64,000 nt of DNA from Phytoamicus setariae (GTDB taxonomy: Bacteria; Pseudomonadota; Alphaproteobacteria; Rhizobiales; Rhizobiaceae), in the NCBI RefSeq assembly GCF_016722925.1, contig NZ_JAEQNC010000001.1:1-64000 (forward strand), in the 5' to 3' direction. Both the position numbers and the translations under genes were made by a program. The notes below the pieces were generated by a model. That model searched no databases. It was not told the origin of the DNA and saw only the letters and a program-made list of their open reading frames with translations. Within the stretch, counting starts at the first letter, position 1, and every line of letters begins with the position of its first letter. Positions 1 through 9,276 of the stretch are shown piece by piece.

Positions 1-389
1 TTGAAAAAAGGGTACGCGCACTTGCTGGATACTCCTCGACTGACTTTCGGACACGTTAAGGACCTTGCCTGCCGTCTTCGTTCCGCGCAAGGCTCCCGAA
101 TGCGATGACGGCTTCTGGCGCGACAGGAGACGTGGTAACCGGCCTCCTGTCGACCTACAGCGGAAATTGGCCATTGGGTAGAAATCAATAATCGACACTG
201 GCTTTGTCTAACCAGGTCATTCTGGTCGCCTGCGGCCACCTTAAATCATGGTAGTGCGCTGATCCGCATGGACGCCATGCTGCAATGTTGGCGGATCGCC
301 ATTGTCATCGTATATATCGTTCTGGCAAATGCATGGGGAAATTGCCCCAGGCGTTGTAAGAGCGCATCGCGGCCAAAGGGAGTTCGAAA
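1..389. other. left-edge stretch without a recognisable gene
   Basis: I see no credible reading frame on either strand in this stretch of nearly 400 bases. A 9-base inverted repeat (121-129 with 144-152, 14-base loop) has no T-run on either side, so it is at most a weak RNA hairpin. The last part must hold the promoter of the GreA-like gene that starts at 390; a purine-rich site (ggga at about 378-382) lies just before it. No tRNA or known riboswitch pattern was recognised. Confidence 0.5.
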
Positions 390-872
390 TTGAGCGTTGC
401 CTTCGTCAAGGAAGAAAGTGCCGAAACTGCTTCGGAAACCCTGTTGCCTGACCGTGCGATTTCACCGCATCCGAATCTCGTTACGGAAGCGGGGTTGAAG
501 GCTCTGGAGTTGCAACTCCAGCAAGCGCGCGAAGTCTACGATGCGACCAGCACAATCGAGGACGTGAATGAACGGCGGCGGCAGGCGGCCAACCCGTTGC
601 GTGACGCGCGCTACTTTGCGGCAAGAGTTCACACGGCTCAGGTTATGCCTGACCCTGCTTCAATCGACATTGTTGCCTTTGGCAGCACAGTGACGTTCAG
701 CCGTAACGATGGGCGCGTGCAGATGTATCGTATTGTGGGGGAGGACGAAGCGGACCCCAAGGCCGGGTCGATTTCCTTCGCATCCCCGGTGGCAAGGTTA
801 TTGATGGGCAAAGCGGTCGGGGATGTCGTGGGCGCTGGAGCTCAAGAGATTGAGATCATTGCCATTTCGTAA
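390..872 (+). CDS. GreA/GreB/Rnk-type transcription elongation factor
   Basis: This is a 160-residue protein starting with TTG, with a GGGAG-like ribosome binding site 7 bases upstream. Its C-terminal half (about residues 90-155) reads as the FKBP-like domain shared by GreA, GreB and Rnk, with the pattern G-S-x-V-T-F, then Y-R-I-V-G-E-D-E-A-D, then S-P-V-A-R-L-L-M-G-K. The N-terminal half is short and helical with many charged residues, which would suit the coiled coil that enters the RNA polymerase secondary channel. Gre factors stimulate cleavage of backtracked RNA; Rnk proteins bind polymerase without that activity. Extra GreA-like paralogues of this size are common in rhizobia. The domain call is secure, but whether it acts as Gre or Rnk is not. 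Confidence 0.8.
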   Translation: MSVAFVKEESAETASETLLPDRAISPHPNLVTEAGLKALELQLQQAREVYDATSTIEDVNERRRQAANPLRDARYFAARVHTAQVMPDPASIDIVAFGSTVTFSRNDGRVQMYRIVGEDEADPKAGSISFASPVARLLMGKAVGDVVGAGAQEIEIIAIS

Positions 873-1036
873 AACGTCATAGGGTCCCCATACGAGCGCA
901 CCGAAATTACCCGTGCTGTCCCCCCTGGGCAACGTGCTGCCGCCACCCGGATTGCAGTACACGGCGGCGCCGAAACTGCTTGGATCGCGCCGCGTTTGTG
1001 CTATTTGCCGGGGAAACGAGCTCAGAGGGGTTTTCC

Positions 1037-1516
1037 ATGGCACACGTAAAACAAGCGGATCTGGTGAAGGAAATCGCAGGTCTGGTGCAGCAGTACCGCG
1101 ACGGCGATCCCGCGCTGGTAAAATTCGGCATGAAATGCGGGATCACGCTGGATCGTCACCCCGTCGGTGCCGGCATCATGCACAGCCCCAAGCTGAAGCA
1201 GGAGACCTTCCAGATCAAGGATTCGGCGTTCCGCCAAAATTTCCAGTCCGACAAGGATGCCTTTTTCGCCGCTTTCGACCGGTTCGTCGCCAACGGCCAG
1301 TTTCTCGCATGGAGCGGCAAAGTGCCGAAAGAGGGGCAGGCGGCAATCCTGAAAACACTCAACGAAGACCATACCCGACCGACAATGCAGATCGAGATGA
1401 TCTGCCGCAAGCGTGGCAGTGAAAGTGAACAGAAGCTGCAGATGTTGTTCATCGGCTTTGGCGACGACAAGGAAGCGGCAGCATATGCCGACCAGCACGC
1501 GATCTATGTGATGTAA
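1037..1516 (+). CDS. conserved hypothetical protein
   Basis: The protein has 159 residues from the ATG at 1037, which follows an AGAGGGG ribosome binding site. A longer in-frame start at 980 has no such site. It has no signal peptide or membrane segment, is rich in Lys, Asp and Phe, and reads like a compact soluble protein. I do not recognise the family. A stretch near the middle (S-A-F-R-Q-N-F-Q-S-D-K-D-A-F-F-A-A-F-D-R-F) looks like an amphipathic helix. Neighbours give no functional hint. A strong hairpin follows the stop codon, so it is probably a single-gene transcript. Confidence 0.6.
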   Translation: MAHVKQADLVKEIAGLVQQYRDGDPALVKFGMKCGITLDRHPVGAGIMHSPKLKQETFQIKDSAFRQNFQSDKDAFFAAFDRFVANGQFLAWSGKVPKEGQAAILKTLNEDHTRPTMQIEMICRKRGSESEQKLQMLFIGFGDDKEAAAYADQHAIYVM

Positions 1517-1532
1517 GCCGATGACGGCCATT

Positions 1533-1561
1533 TAGCCTCCGGCGATAGGCGCCGGAGGCTA
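1533..1561 (+). terminator. hairpin after the hypothetical gene
   Basis: This is a perfect 11-base inverted repeat (1533-1543 with 1551-1561) around a 7-base loop, starting 16 bases after the stop codon. No clear T-run follows, so it is terminator-like or an RNA 3'-end protector rather than a textbook terminator. Confidence 0.5.
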
Positions 1562-1735
1562 TTGATTCGGCACGATATTTTCCACGCGGATGCGTTGGGT
1601 ATTAGGTTGGTGGATGCAAGAATAACATAGCTCGCCCAAATTGACTGAACATTAGAAAAAGATAATGTTATCCTTGCGGCCTGGATCACTAATCTTGCCG
1701 TCGAGTAGTCAACGCAAGTCAAGGGGAGAAGTGGC

Positions 1736-1924
1736 ATGAAAGCATTTCTAAGACTGCTATCTCTGAGTTTGATTGCCAGCGCCTATATTCTGGCAATTCC
1801 CCTAGCCCCACACGCCACATATACAACGGGCTTTAGCAATAGCTCAGCTCTTGCAGACAGCCGTGATCCCGGCCATGCAAAAGGCGACAAGGGCAAACAG
1901 GACAGTTCTTCTTCAGGCTGCTGA
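1736..1924 (+). CDS. small secreted hypothetical protein ending in Cys
   Basis: This is a 62-residue open frame with a very good ribosome binding site (AGGGGAGA, 8 bases before the ATG). Residues 1-20 look like a Sec signal peptide: basic start, hydrophobic core with L-S-L-I-A-S-A-Y-I-L-A-I-P-L-A, then small residues. The mature part would be short and polar, ending in Lys/Asp/Gly residues, four serines, Gly and a terminal Cys. It has no lipobox. I do not recognise the family. A hairpin (1910-1917 with 1925-1932) overlaps its stop codon. Because the frame is short, the call rests on the ribosome site and signal peptide. Confidence 0.5.
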   Translation: MKAFLRLLSLSLIASAYILAIPLAPHATYTTGFSNSSALADSRDPGHAKGDKGKQDSSSSGC

Positions 1925-2033
1925 CCTGAAGAGCTTGGCCATGATAGTCCAAGCTGGTTATTTTCTACGATCTGAGAGAAACAGATCGGGACGATGATTG
2001 ACAATACTGCCGATCATCTTCGCCAAATCTGAT

Positions 2034-2072
2034 GCATATCGCCCGCTCACACGAAGCGTTCGGGCGATATGC
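2034..2072. terminator. perfect 12-base-pair hairpin between the small ORF and guaB
   Basis: Arms 2034-2045 and 2061-2072 are perfect complements around a 15-base loop. It sits just after the guaB stop (guaB is on the minus strand) and after the plus-strand small gene, so it could end both transcripts. There is no T-run on either strand, so intrinsic termination is uncertain. Confidence 0.5.
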
Positions 2073-2122
2073 TTGAGGTCAAGACCCGGCGATCAGCCGA
2101 CCGCTACCCGGCAGGCCTTTGA

Positions 2123-3652
<1,530 letters not shown>

Positions 3653-3831
3653 CTAAGCACGGGGGCAGGAAAAACCTGTGGGAAGATGACGAGGGCTGGT
3701 AACACGTTCATTCGCCGAAGGGAACAGGCCGCCCTACGAAAATCAGATGAAATTTATGCAGGGCTCCAATGCGCCGCGCGCTTGGATTGCCAAAACGGTG
3801 CCTGATCGCCATCGGCGATCAGGCACGGATA

Positions 3832-4917
3832 TCACGGCCTTTCCGCGGGCACCGGAATAACGCCCTTCGGCACCAGATCCGAAAAATCTTCGATCGCGCG
3901 GAAAGCGGTCGCATCAGCGGTTTGCGGCGAGGCAAAGGCGGTTTCGGTGACCGGTGTGACGTCATCGGCATGCGCTGGCGCCCCATATTCCGCCGCGGCC
4001 ATCGACGTCACCGACCTGCCGTTCAGCACTGCCGTGCAGGCATTGGGCAGGGACTTGAGCGTCAGATATGTCGGCTTCGTCGGCTTGACCGGCTTCTTTT
4101 CCGGTTTCTTGGCCGGGCGTGGCTTAAGGCGGTCGAACCACTCGGCCAGCGGCTTGCCACATCCGCTGTCATCAGGCGGATTGACCTGATCCTCGCAGCC
4201 GGCCTGGCCGGGCGGGCATTTCATACGGATGTGGAAGTGGTAGTGGTGGCCGTAGATCGGCCGCACCTTGGAGAGCAGCGAGCGATTGCCTTCCCAGGAT
4301 TCACAAAGCTTCTTCTTGATGCCGGGATGGACAAAGACGCGCTCGACCTGTGGATAGCTCGCTGCCCGCATGATCAGGTTGGCATGCGACTGGGTCCATT
4401 TGTTCGGATCGACATAGAGCGTGCCCCTGCGGAGAACGGAATTTTCCGGAAAGTCGTCGCGCTCCTGGTAGGAAAGCCTGCGGTTCGGCATCGGGGTGAG
4501 CCAGATGTCGGCATCCAGGCCGATCTGGTGCGAGGCGTGGCCGGTCAGCATGGGTCCGCCGCGCGGCTGCGAAATGTCGCCAAGCAGCAGGCCGTTCCAG
4601 CCATCCTCGGCGTGCGCCTCGCGTGACAGTCGCTCCAGCAACGAGATCATGCGCGGATTGCCCCAGCGGCGGTTGCGCGAAGGATGCAGCACCTGCCATG
4701 TCGGGCCATCCGCCGGGATGGCCATGCCGCCCGCCAGGCAGCCCTTGGCGTAGAAGCCGAGGGATTCCGGATCGCTGCGTGTCGGCAGTTTTGCCGCGCC
4801 AAACAGTTGCTTTGCGGGAATGGGATCGCCGGCATGCACCGAGGTCGCGCTAATTGTCAGGCCGAGCGCGAGTGCCGCGATGCGAAAAAGGTTAAATCTC
4901 AATTCGCTGTCCTTCAT
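3832..4917 (-). CDS. mepA: penicillin-insensitive murein endopeptidase (MepA family)
   Basis: MepA enzymes are periplasmic zinc metallopeptidases of the LAS group that cut D-Ala-meso-DAP cross-links in peptidoglycan. The start at 4917 gives a 361-residue protein with a Sec signal peptide (F-R-I-A-A-L-A-L-G-L-T-I-S-A-T-S-V-H-A); a longer in-frame start at 5037 would place this signal inside. Zinc-binding and catalytic signatures are visible: G-H-A-S-H-Q-I-G-L-D-A-D-I-W and, further on, G-H-H-Y-H-F-H-I-R. Paired Cys residues occur in the mature part as in the family. The C-terminal tail of about 85 residues is Lys/Pro-rich and then Ala-rich, longer than in enterobacterial MepA. The gene is divergent from yejA. 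Confidence 0.92.
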   Translation of the reverse strand: MKDSELRFNLFRIAALALGLTISATSVHAGDPIPAKQLFGAAKLPTRSDPESLGFYAKGCLAGGMAIPADGPTWQVLHPSRNRRWGNPRMISLLERLSREAHAEDGWNGLLLGDISQPRGGPMLTGHASHQIGLDADIWLTPMPNRRLSYQERDDFPENSVLRRGTLYVDPNKWTQSHANLIMRAASYPQVERVFVHPGIKKKLCESWEGNRSLLSKVRPIYGHHYHFHIRMKCPPGQAGCEDQVNPPDDSGCGKPLAEWFDRLKPRPAKKPEKKPVKPTKPTYLTLKSLPNACTAVLNGRSVTSMAAAEYGAPAHADDVTPVTETAFASPQTADATAFRAIEDFSDLVPKGVIPVPAERP

Positions 4918-5091
4918 GACTTGGCTGCCGGACCAGCCGGCAGGAAAGTGATTTGGTTTTGTACCACAGATAGCAGCAATTTTGGTGAATCGATGGAGAT
5001 GGCTAAATTGCTTTTCCGCCAGCGGCAAATTTGCCACGATCGGTTTTTCACATTAGACCTGTGCCGGATTCGGTTGCTGAAGGGATTTGAT

Positions 5092-6924
5092 ATGGGGTTG
5101 AACATGTCTGGAAAGCTCGCACGACTGCCGGGAGCGATCCTCGCGCTTTCCCTTGTCCTTCCCGCCGCCGCCTTGGCCCAAAGCTGGACCAACGGCATTT
5201 CCACTATCGGCCAGTTGAAGTATCCACCGGGCTTTGAGCATTTCGATTATGTCAATCCGGATGCCCCGAAGGGCGGTGACCTGCATCTTTCAGAGCTTGG
5301 TACATTCGATACGCTCAATCCCATACCCAACAAGGGAAACATCGTCGCGAGTGTCGGCATTGTCTACGAGACGCTGATGAAGCCATCCTCAGACGAGGTG
5401 TTTTCGAGCTATGGCCTGCTGGCGGAAAGCATTTCCTACCCGCCCGACTTCTCTTCCGTCTCGTTCCGCATGAACCCGAAAGCGAGATGGGCCGATGGCC
5501 AGCCAGTGACGGTTGACGACGTGATCTTTTCCTTTGAAAAATCAAGGGAACTGGATCCCAGCAAGGCGTCTTACTACAGCCACGTCACCAAGGCGGAGAA
5601 GATCGGCGACGCCGAAGTGAAATTCACCTTTGACCAGAAGGACAATCGCGAACTGCCCAACATCGTCGGCCAGTTGCTCGTCGTGCCCAAGCACTGGTGG
5701 GAAGGCACGGACGCACGCGGCAAGAAGCGCAATGTCGCTGCAACGACGCTCGAACCGGTAATGGGATCAGGCCCCTACAAGATCGTTTCCGTCAAGCCGG
5801 GCTCGACGATCAAGTACCAGTTGCGCGACGATTACTGGGGCACGGATCTGCCCGTCAATGTCGGCCAGAACAATTTCCGGACAATTGACTACACCTACTT
5901 CTCGGACCGCAACGTCGAGTTCGAGGCTTTCCGAGGTGGCAATGTCGACTATTGGGCAGAGAACCAGGCTAAGCGCTGGGCGACCCAATACGGCTTTCCT
6001 GCGGTGAAGCAGGGCAAGGTCAAGAAGGAGCTTTTTGACAATGAGTATCGCAGATCCGGTGTGATGGTCGGCTTCATCCCTAACCTGCGGCGGGAGAAAT
6101 TCAAGGATGCGCGCGTGCGCGAAGCCTTGAATTACTGCTTCGATTTCGAGGAATTGAACCGGACGATTTTCTATAATAATTACCAGCGGGTGAATTCGTA
6201 TTTCTTCGGCTCTGAGCTTGCCTCCAGCGGTCTGCCGCAGGGCAAGGAACTTGCAATCCTTGAAGGCATGAGGGATGAAGTTCCTCCCTCCGTGTTCACT
6301 CAGGAGTACAAGAGTCCCGTCAGTGGCGACCAGAAGAAGCTTCGCGAAAATCTCCGGCAGGCCGTCGGTCTCTTCAAGCAGGCGGGCTACGAGATCCGCG
6401 GTAACAAGATGGTCAATACCAAGACCGGCGAGCCCTTTGCTTTCGAGATCATGCTCAATACACCGATTATCGAACCCGTCGCGCTGGCTTTCGCAAACAA
6501 TCTGAAATTGATCGGTGTCAAGGCCTCGGTTCGTTCGGTCGACGACTCGCAGTTTACCGAACGTGGAAGAAACCGCGATTTTGACGTCATGTACAATGGA
6601 TGGGAAGAGTCTCTGAACCCCGGCAACGAGCAGGCGGAATATTGGGGCTCGAAATCGGCCGAGACGGAAGGGACACGCAATTGGGCGGGTATTTCCGATC
6701 CGGCGATCGACAAACTGGTTAAGATGGTGATCTTCTCGCCTGTGCGAGAGGATCAGATTGCGGCAGTGAAGGCGCTCGACCGCGTGCTGCTGCATCATCA
6801 CTATGTGGTGCCAAGCTATACGTTGAGGAAGTCCCGCATCGCATATTGGGACAGGTTCGAGCGCCCCAAGGAACTTCCGTACTATTCGATCGGCTTTCCG
6901 ACCATCTGGTGGGCCAAGCGCTAG
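5092..6924 (+). CDS. yejA: peptide ABC transporter, periplasmic binding protein YejA
   Basis: This is the substrate-binding component of a YejABEF importer, the system that takes up microcin C and other peptides and in Sinorhizobium and Brucella supports tolerance of antimicrobial peptides. From the ATG at 5092 (GAAGGG site upstream) the protein has 610 residues: a Sec signal peptide ending A-A-A-L-A-Q, then an SBP_bac_5 fold with family phrases such as A-R-W-A-D-G-Q-P-V-T-V-D-D-V and L-N-Y-C-F-D-F-E. There is no lipobox Cys, so it should be soluble in the periplasm. Another in-frame Met at 5104 is possible. It heads the yej operon; the gap to yejB contains a hairpin. Confidence 0.93.
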   Translation: MGLNMSGKLARLPGAILALSLVLPAAALAQSWTNGISTIGQLKYPPGFEHFDYVNPDAPKGGDLHLSELGTFDTLNPIPNKGNIVASVGIVYETLMKPSSDEVFSSYGLLAESISYPPDFSSVSFRMNPKARWADGQPVTVDDVIFSFEKSRELDPSKASYYSHVTKAEKIGDAEVKFTFDQKDNRELPNIVGQLLVVPKHWWEGTDARGKKRNVAATTLEPVMGSGPYKIVSVKPGSTIKYQLRDDYWGTDLPVNVGQNNFRTIDYTYFSDRNVEFEAFRGGNVDYWAENQAKRWATQYGFPAVKQGKVKKELFDNEYRRSGVMVGFIPNLRREKFKDARVREALNYCFDFEELNRTIFYNNYQRVNSYFFGSELASSGLPQGKELAILEGMRDEVPPSVFTQEYKSPVSGDQKKLRENLRQAVGLFKQAGYEIRGNKMVNTKTGEPFAFEIMLNTPIIEPVALAFANNLKLIGVKASVRSVDDSQFTERGRNRDFDVMYNGWEESLNPGNEQAEYWGSKSAETEGTRNWAGISDPAIDKLVKMVIFSPVREDQIAAVKALDRVLLHHHYVVPSYTLRKSRIAYWDRFERPKELPYYSIGFPTIWWAKR

Positions 6925-6937
6925 GGTTACGCGAGGC

Positions 6938-6956
6938 TGGCGAAAGGCTTTCGCCA
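6938..6956 (+). other. intercistronic hairpin between yejA and yejB
   Basis: This is a perfect 8-base-pair stem (6938-6945 with 6949-6956) with a 3-base loop, 14 bases after the yejA stop. No T-run follows. Stem-loops after a binding-protein gene often protect its mRNA and lower downstream expression; that role here is inferred. Confidence 0.5.
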
Positions 6957-7076
6957 TACGGATGATGGAATTGTTTGCAGTTGTGCGAATCAGGCGGCCC
7001 GATTGCGCGGCCCCGCGAGAATTGGAGACTTTGTTGGCATCGATGACGACACCATCTACCGGAACGGAGATCTGAT

Positions 7077-8162
7077 TTGGGAGCCTATATCCTCCGGCGC
7101 CTCTTGCTGATCATCCCGACCTTGCTCGGCATCATGCTGCTTTCCTTCACCATCGTTCAGTTCGCACCGGGCGGGCCGATCGAGCAGATCATTGCCGACC
7201 TGACCGGCCAGAACGGCGGAGACCGGCTGGATAGCGGCGGCAACGATACAGGCCTGAACGACACCGCCGGCAGTTCGGATCGCTATCGCGGTGCGCAGGG
7301 GCTTGATCCGGATCTGATCAAGAAACTGGAAGTGCAGTTCGGCTTCGATAAGCCCGCCTACCAGCGCTTCGGCGAGATGATCTGGAATTTCGCCCGCTTC
7401 GATTTCGGCGAGAGCTTCTTCCGCAACGAAAGCGTCCTCAATCTGATCATCGAGAAGATGCCGGTATCGATCTCGCTTGGCCTCTGGATCCTGCTGTTGT
7501 CCTATGCCATCTCGATCCCTCTAGGCATCCGCAAGGCTGTTTCGGATGGGTCGACCTTCGATGTCTGGACTTCCGGCGTCATCGTCGTCGGCTACGCAAT
7601 TCCCGGCTTCCTGTTCGGCATCCTGCTGATCGTGCTGTTTGCCGGCGGTTCGTTCTTCAACTGGTTCCCGTTGCGCGGCATCGTTTCGGACAATTTCGAC
7701 GAACTCAGCGTTGGCGGCAAGGTTCTGGACTATATCTGGCACATGACGCTGCCGGTGTTGACGCTGGTGCTGTCGTCCTTTGCCACCACGACACTGCTCA
7801 CCAAGAATTCCTTCATCGACGAAATCAAGAAACAGTATGTGGTGACGGCGCGCGCCAAGGGATTGCCCGAACGCAAGGTGCTCTACAGTCATGTGTTCCG
7901 CAACGCGATGCTCATCGTCATCGCCGGCTTTCCCGGCGCGTTCATCGGGGCGTTCTTCTCCGGCTCGTTGCTGATCGAGACGATCTTCTCGCTCGACGGA
8001 CTGGGGCGGATGGGGTTTGATGCGATCGTCAAGCGAGACTACCCGATTGTCTTCGGCACGCTTTACATTTTCTCGCTGATGAGCCTGCTCATCGCCCTGC
8101 TTTCGGACCTGATCTACACATGGGTGGATCCGCGCATCGATTTCGACAAGCGGGAGGTCTGA
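7077..8162 (+). CDS. yejB: peptide ABC transporter permease YejB
   Basis: This inner-membrane permease of the YejABEF importer has 361 residues. The start is TTG at 7077, placed by the N-terminal phrase M-G-A-Y-I-L-R-R-L-L-L-I-I-P-T-L-L-G, typical of DppB/YejB permeases, and by a GGAACGGAG site upstream. About six membrane segments are visible. An extended periplasmic insertion (about residues 45-90, Gly/Asp-rich) follows the first segment, as in other YejB proteins. The cytoplasmic coupling loop reads T-A-R-A-K-G-L-P-E-R-K-V-L-Y-S-H-V and should contact YejF. The next gene starts after the stop with almost no gap. Confidence 0.93.
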   Translation: MGAYILRRLLLIIPTLLGIMLLSFTIVQFAPGGPIEQIIADLTGQNGGDRLDSGGNDTGLNDTAGSSDRYRGAQGLDPDLIKKLEVQFGFDKPAYQRFGEMIWNFARFDFGESFFRNESVLNLIIEKMPVSISLGLWILLLSYAISIPLGIRKAVSDGSTFDVWTSGVIVVGYAIPGFLFGILLIVLFAGGSFFNWFPLRGIVSDNFDELSVGGKVLDYIWHMTLPVLTLVLSSFATTTLLTKNSFIDEIKKQYVVTARAKGLPERKVLYSHVFRNAMLIVIAGFPGAFIGAFFSGSLLIETIFSLDGLGRMGFDAIVKRDYPIVFGTLYIFSLMSLLIALLSDLIYTWVDPRIDFDKREV

Positions 8163-8163
8163 G

Positions 8164-9276
8164 ATGTCCAAGCCAAAGAGGCCATTTTTCTCGCCGATCA
8201 ACCAGCGCCGCCTCCAGAATTTCAAGGCCAACAAGCGCGGCTATTGGGCATTCTGGGTGTTTGTCGTCCTGTTCATGCTGACGCTGTTTGCCGAGGTCAT
8301 CGCCAACGACCGGCCGATCGTCGTGTCCTACAAGGGCGAGATCCTGTTTCCCATCGTGGTCGACTACCAGGAAGACAAGTTCGGTGGATTTCTCGCACAG
8401 ACGGATTATCGCACCGATTACATCAGCGACGAGATCAACGCGAATGGCTGGATGGTCTGGCCGCCGATCCGCTATTCCTATGGCACGGTCAATTCCAATA
8501 TTCCCCATTCCGCACCGACCGAGCCATGGTGGCTGATGGATGCCAAGGACCGTTGCTCGGCCTATCCGCTCGGCGACAGCGATCCTGGCTGTACGCTGGG
8601 CAACATGAACTGGCTCGGTACTGACGACCAAGCGCGCGACGTCCTGGCCCGTATCATCTATGGCTCGCGTATCTCGATCCTGTTCGGGCTTGCTCTCACC
8701 TTCGCCTCAGCTATCGTTGGGGTGCTCGCCGGCGCGGTACAGGGCTATTTCGGTGGCCGCACCGACCTCATCATGCAGCGCTTCATCGAGATCTGGTCGT
8801 CGATGCCGGTGCTCTATATCCTGCTGATCATCGCAGCGATCCTGCCACCGGGTTTCTTCATCCTGCTGGGCATCATGCTGCTGTTTTCGTGGACGGCTTT
8901 CGTCGGCATCGTGCGGGCAGAATTCCTGCGGGCACGGAACTTCGAATATGTGCGAGCGGCGCGCGCGCTCGGGGTCGGCAACATAACCATCATGTGGCGG
9001 CACCTCCTGCCGAACGCGATGGTGGCGACGTTGACTTTCCTGCCCTTCATCCTGTCGGGTTCGATCACCACCCTGACCTCGCTGGACTTCCTCGGCTTCG
9101 GTCTGCCGCCGGGGTCGGCCTCGCTCGGTGAACTCGTCGGCCAGGCCAAGGCCAACCTGCAGGCGCCGTGGCTCGGGATCACCGCTTTCGTCACACTGGG
9201 GCTGATCCTGTCGCTCCTCATCTTCATCGGCGAGGCTGTTCGCGACGCCTTCGATCCAAGGAAGACATTCGGATGA
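8164..9276 (+). CDS. yejE: peptide ABC transporter permease YejE
   Basis: This is the second permease of the importer, 370 residues long. It begins one base after the yejB stop codon. An N-terminal membrane segment (A-F-W-V-F-V-V-L-F-M-L-T-L-F) is followed by a large periplasmic stretch of about 110 residues, then L-G-T-D-D-Q-A-R-D-V-L-A-R, the signature that opens the DppC-type permease domain. The coupling loop reads A-A-R-A-L-G-V-G-N-I-T-I-M-W-R-H-L-L-P. At least five further membrane segments are visible. The stop overlaps the yejF start (ATGA), indicating translational coupling. Confidence 0.93.
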   Translation: MSKPKRPFFSPINQRRLQNFKANKRGYWAFWVFVVLFMLTLFAEVIANDRPIVVSYKGEILFPIVVDYQEDKFGGFLAQTDYRTDYISDEINANGWMVWPPIRYSYGTVNSNIPHSAPTEPWWLMDAKDRCSAYPLGDSDPGCTLGNMNWLGTDDQARDVLARIIYGSRISILFGLALTFASAIVGVLAGAVQGYFGGRTDLIMQRFIEIWSSMPVLYILLIIAAILPPGFFILLGIMLLFSWTAFVGIVRAEFLRARNFEYVRAARALGVGNITIMWRHLLPNAMVATLTFLPFILSGSITTLTSLDFLGFGLPPGSASLGELVGQAKANLQAPWLGITAFVTLGLILSLLIFIGEAVRDAFDPRKTFG

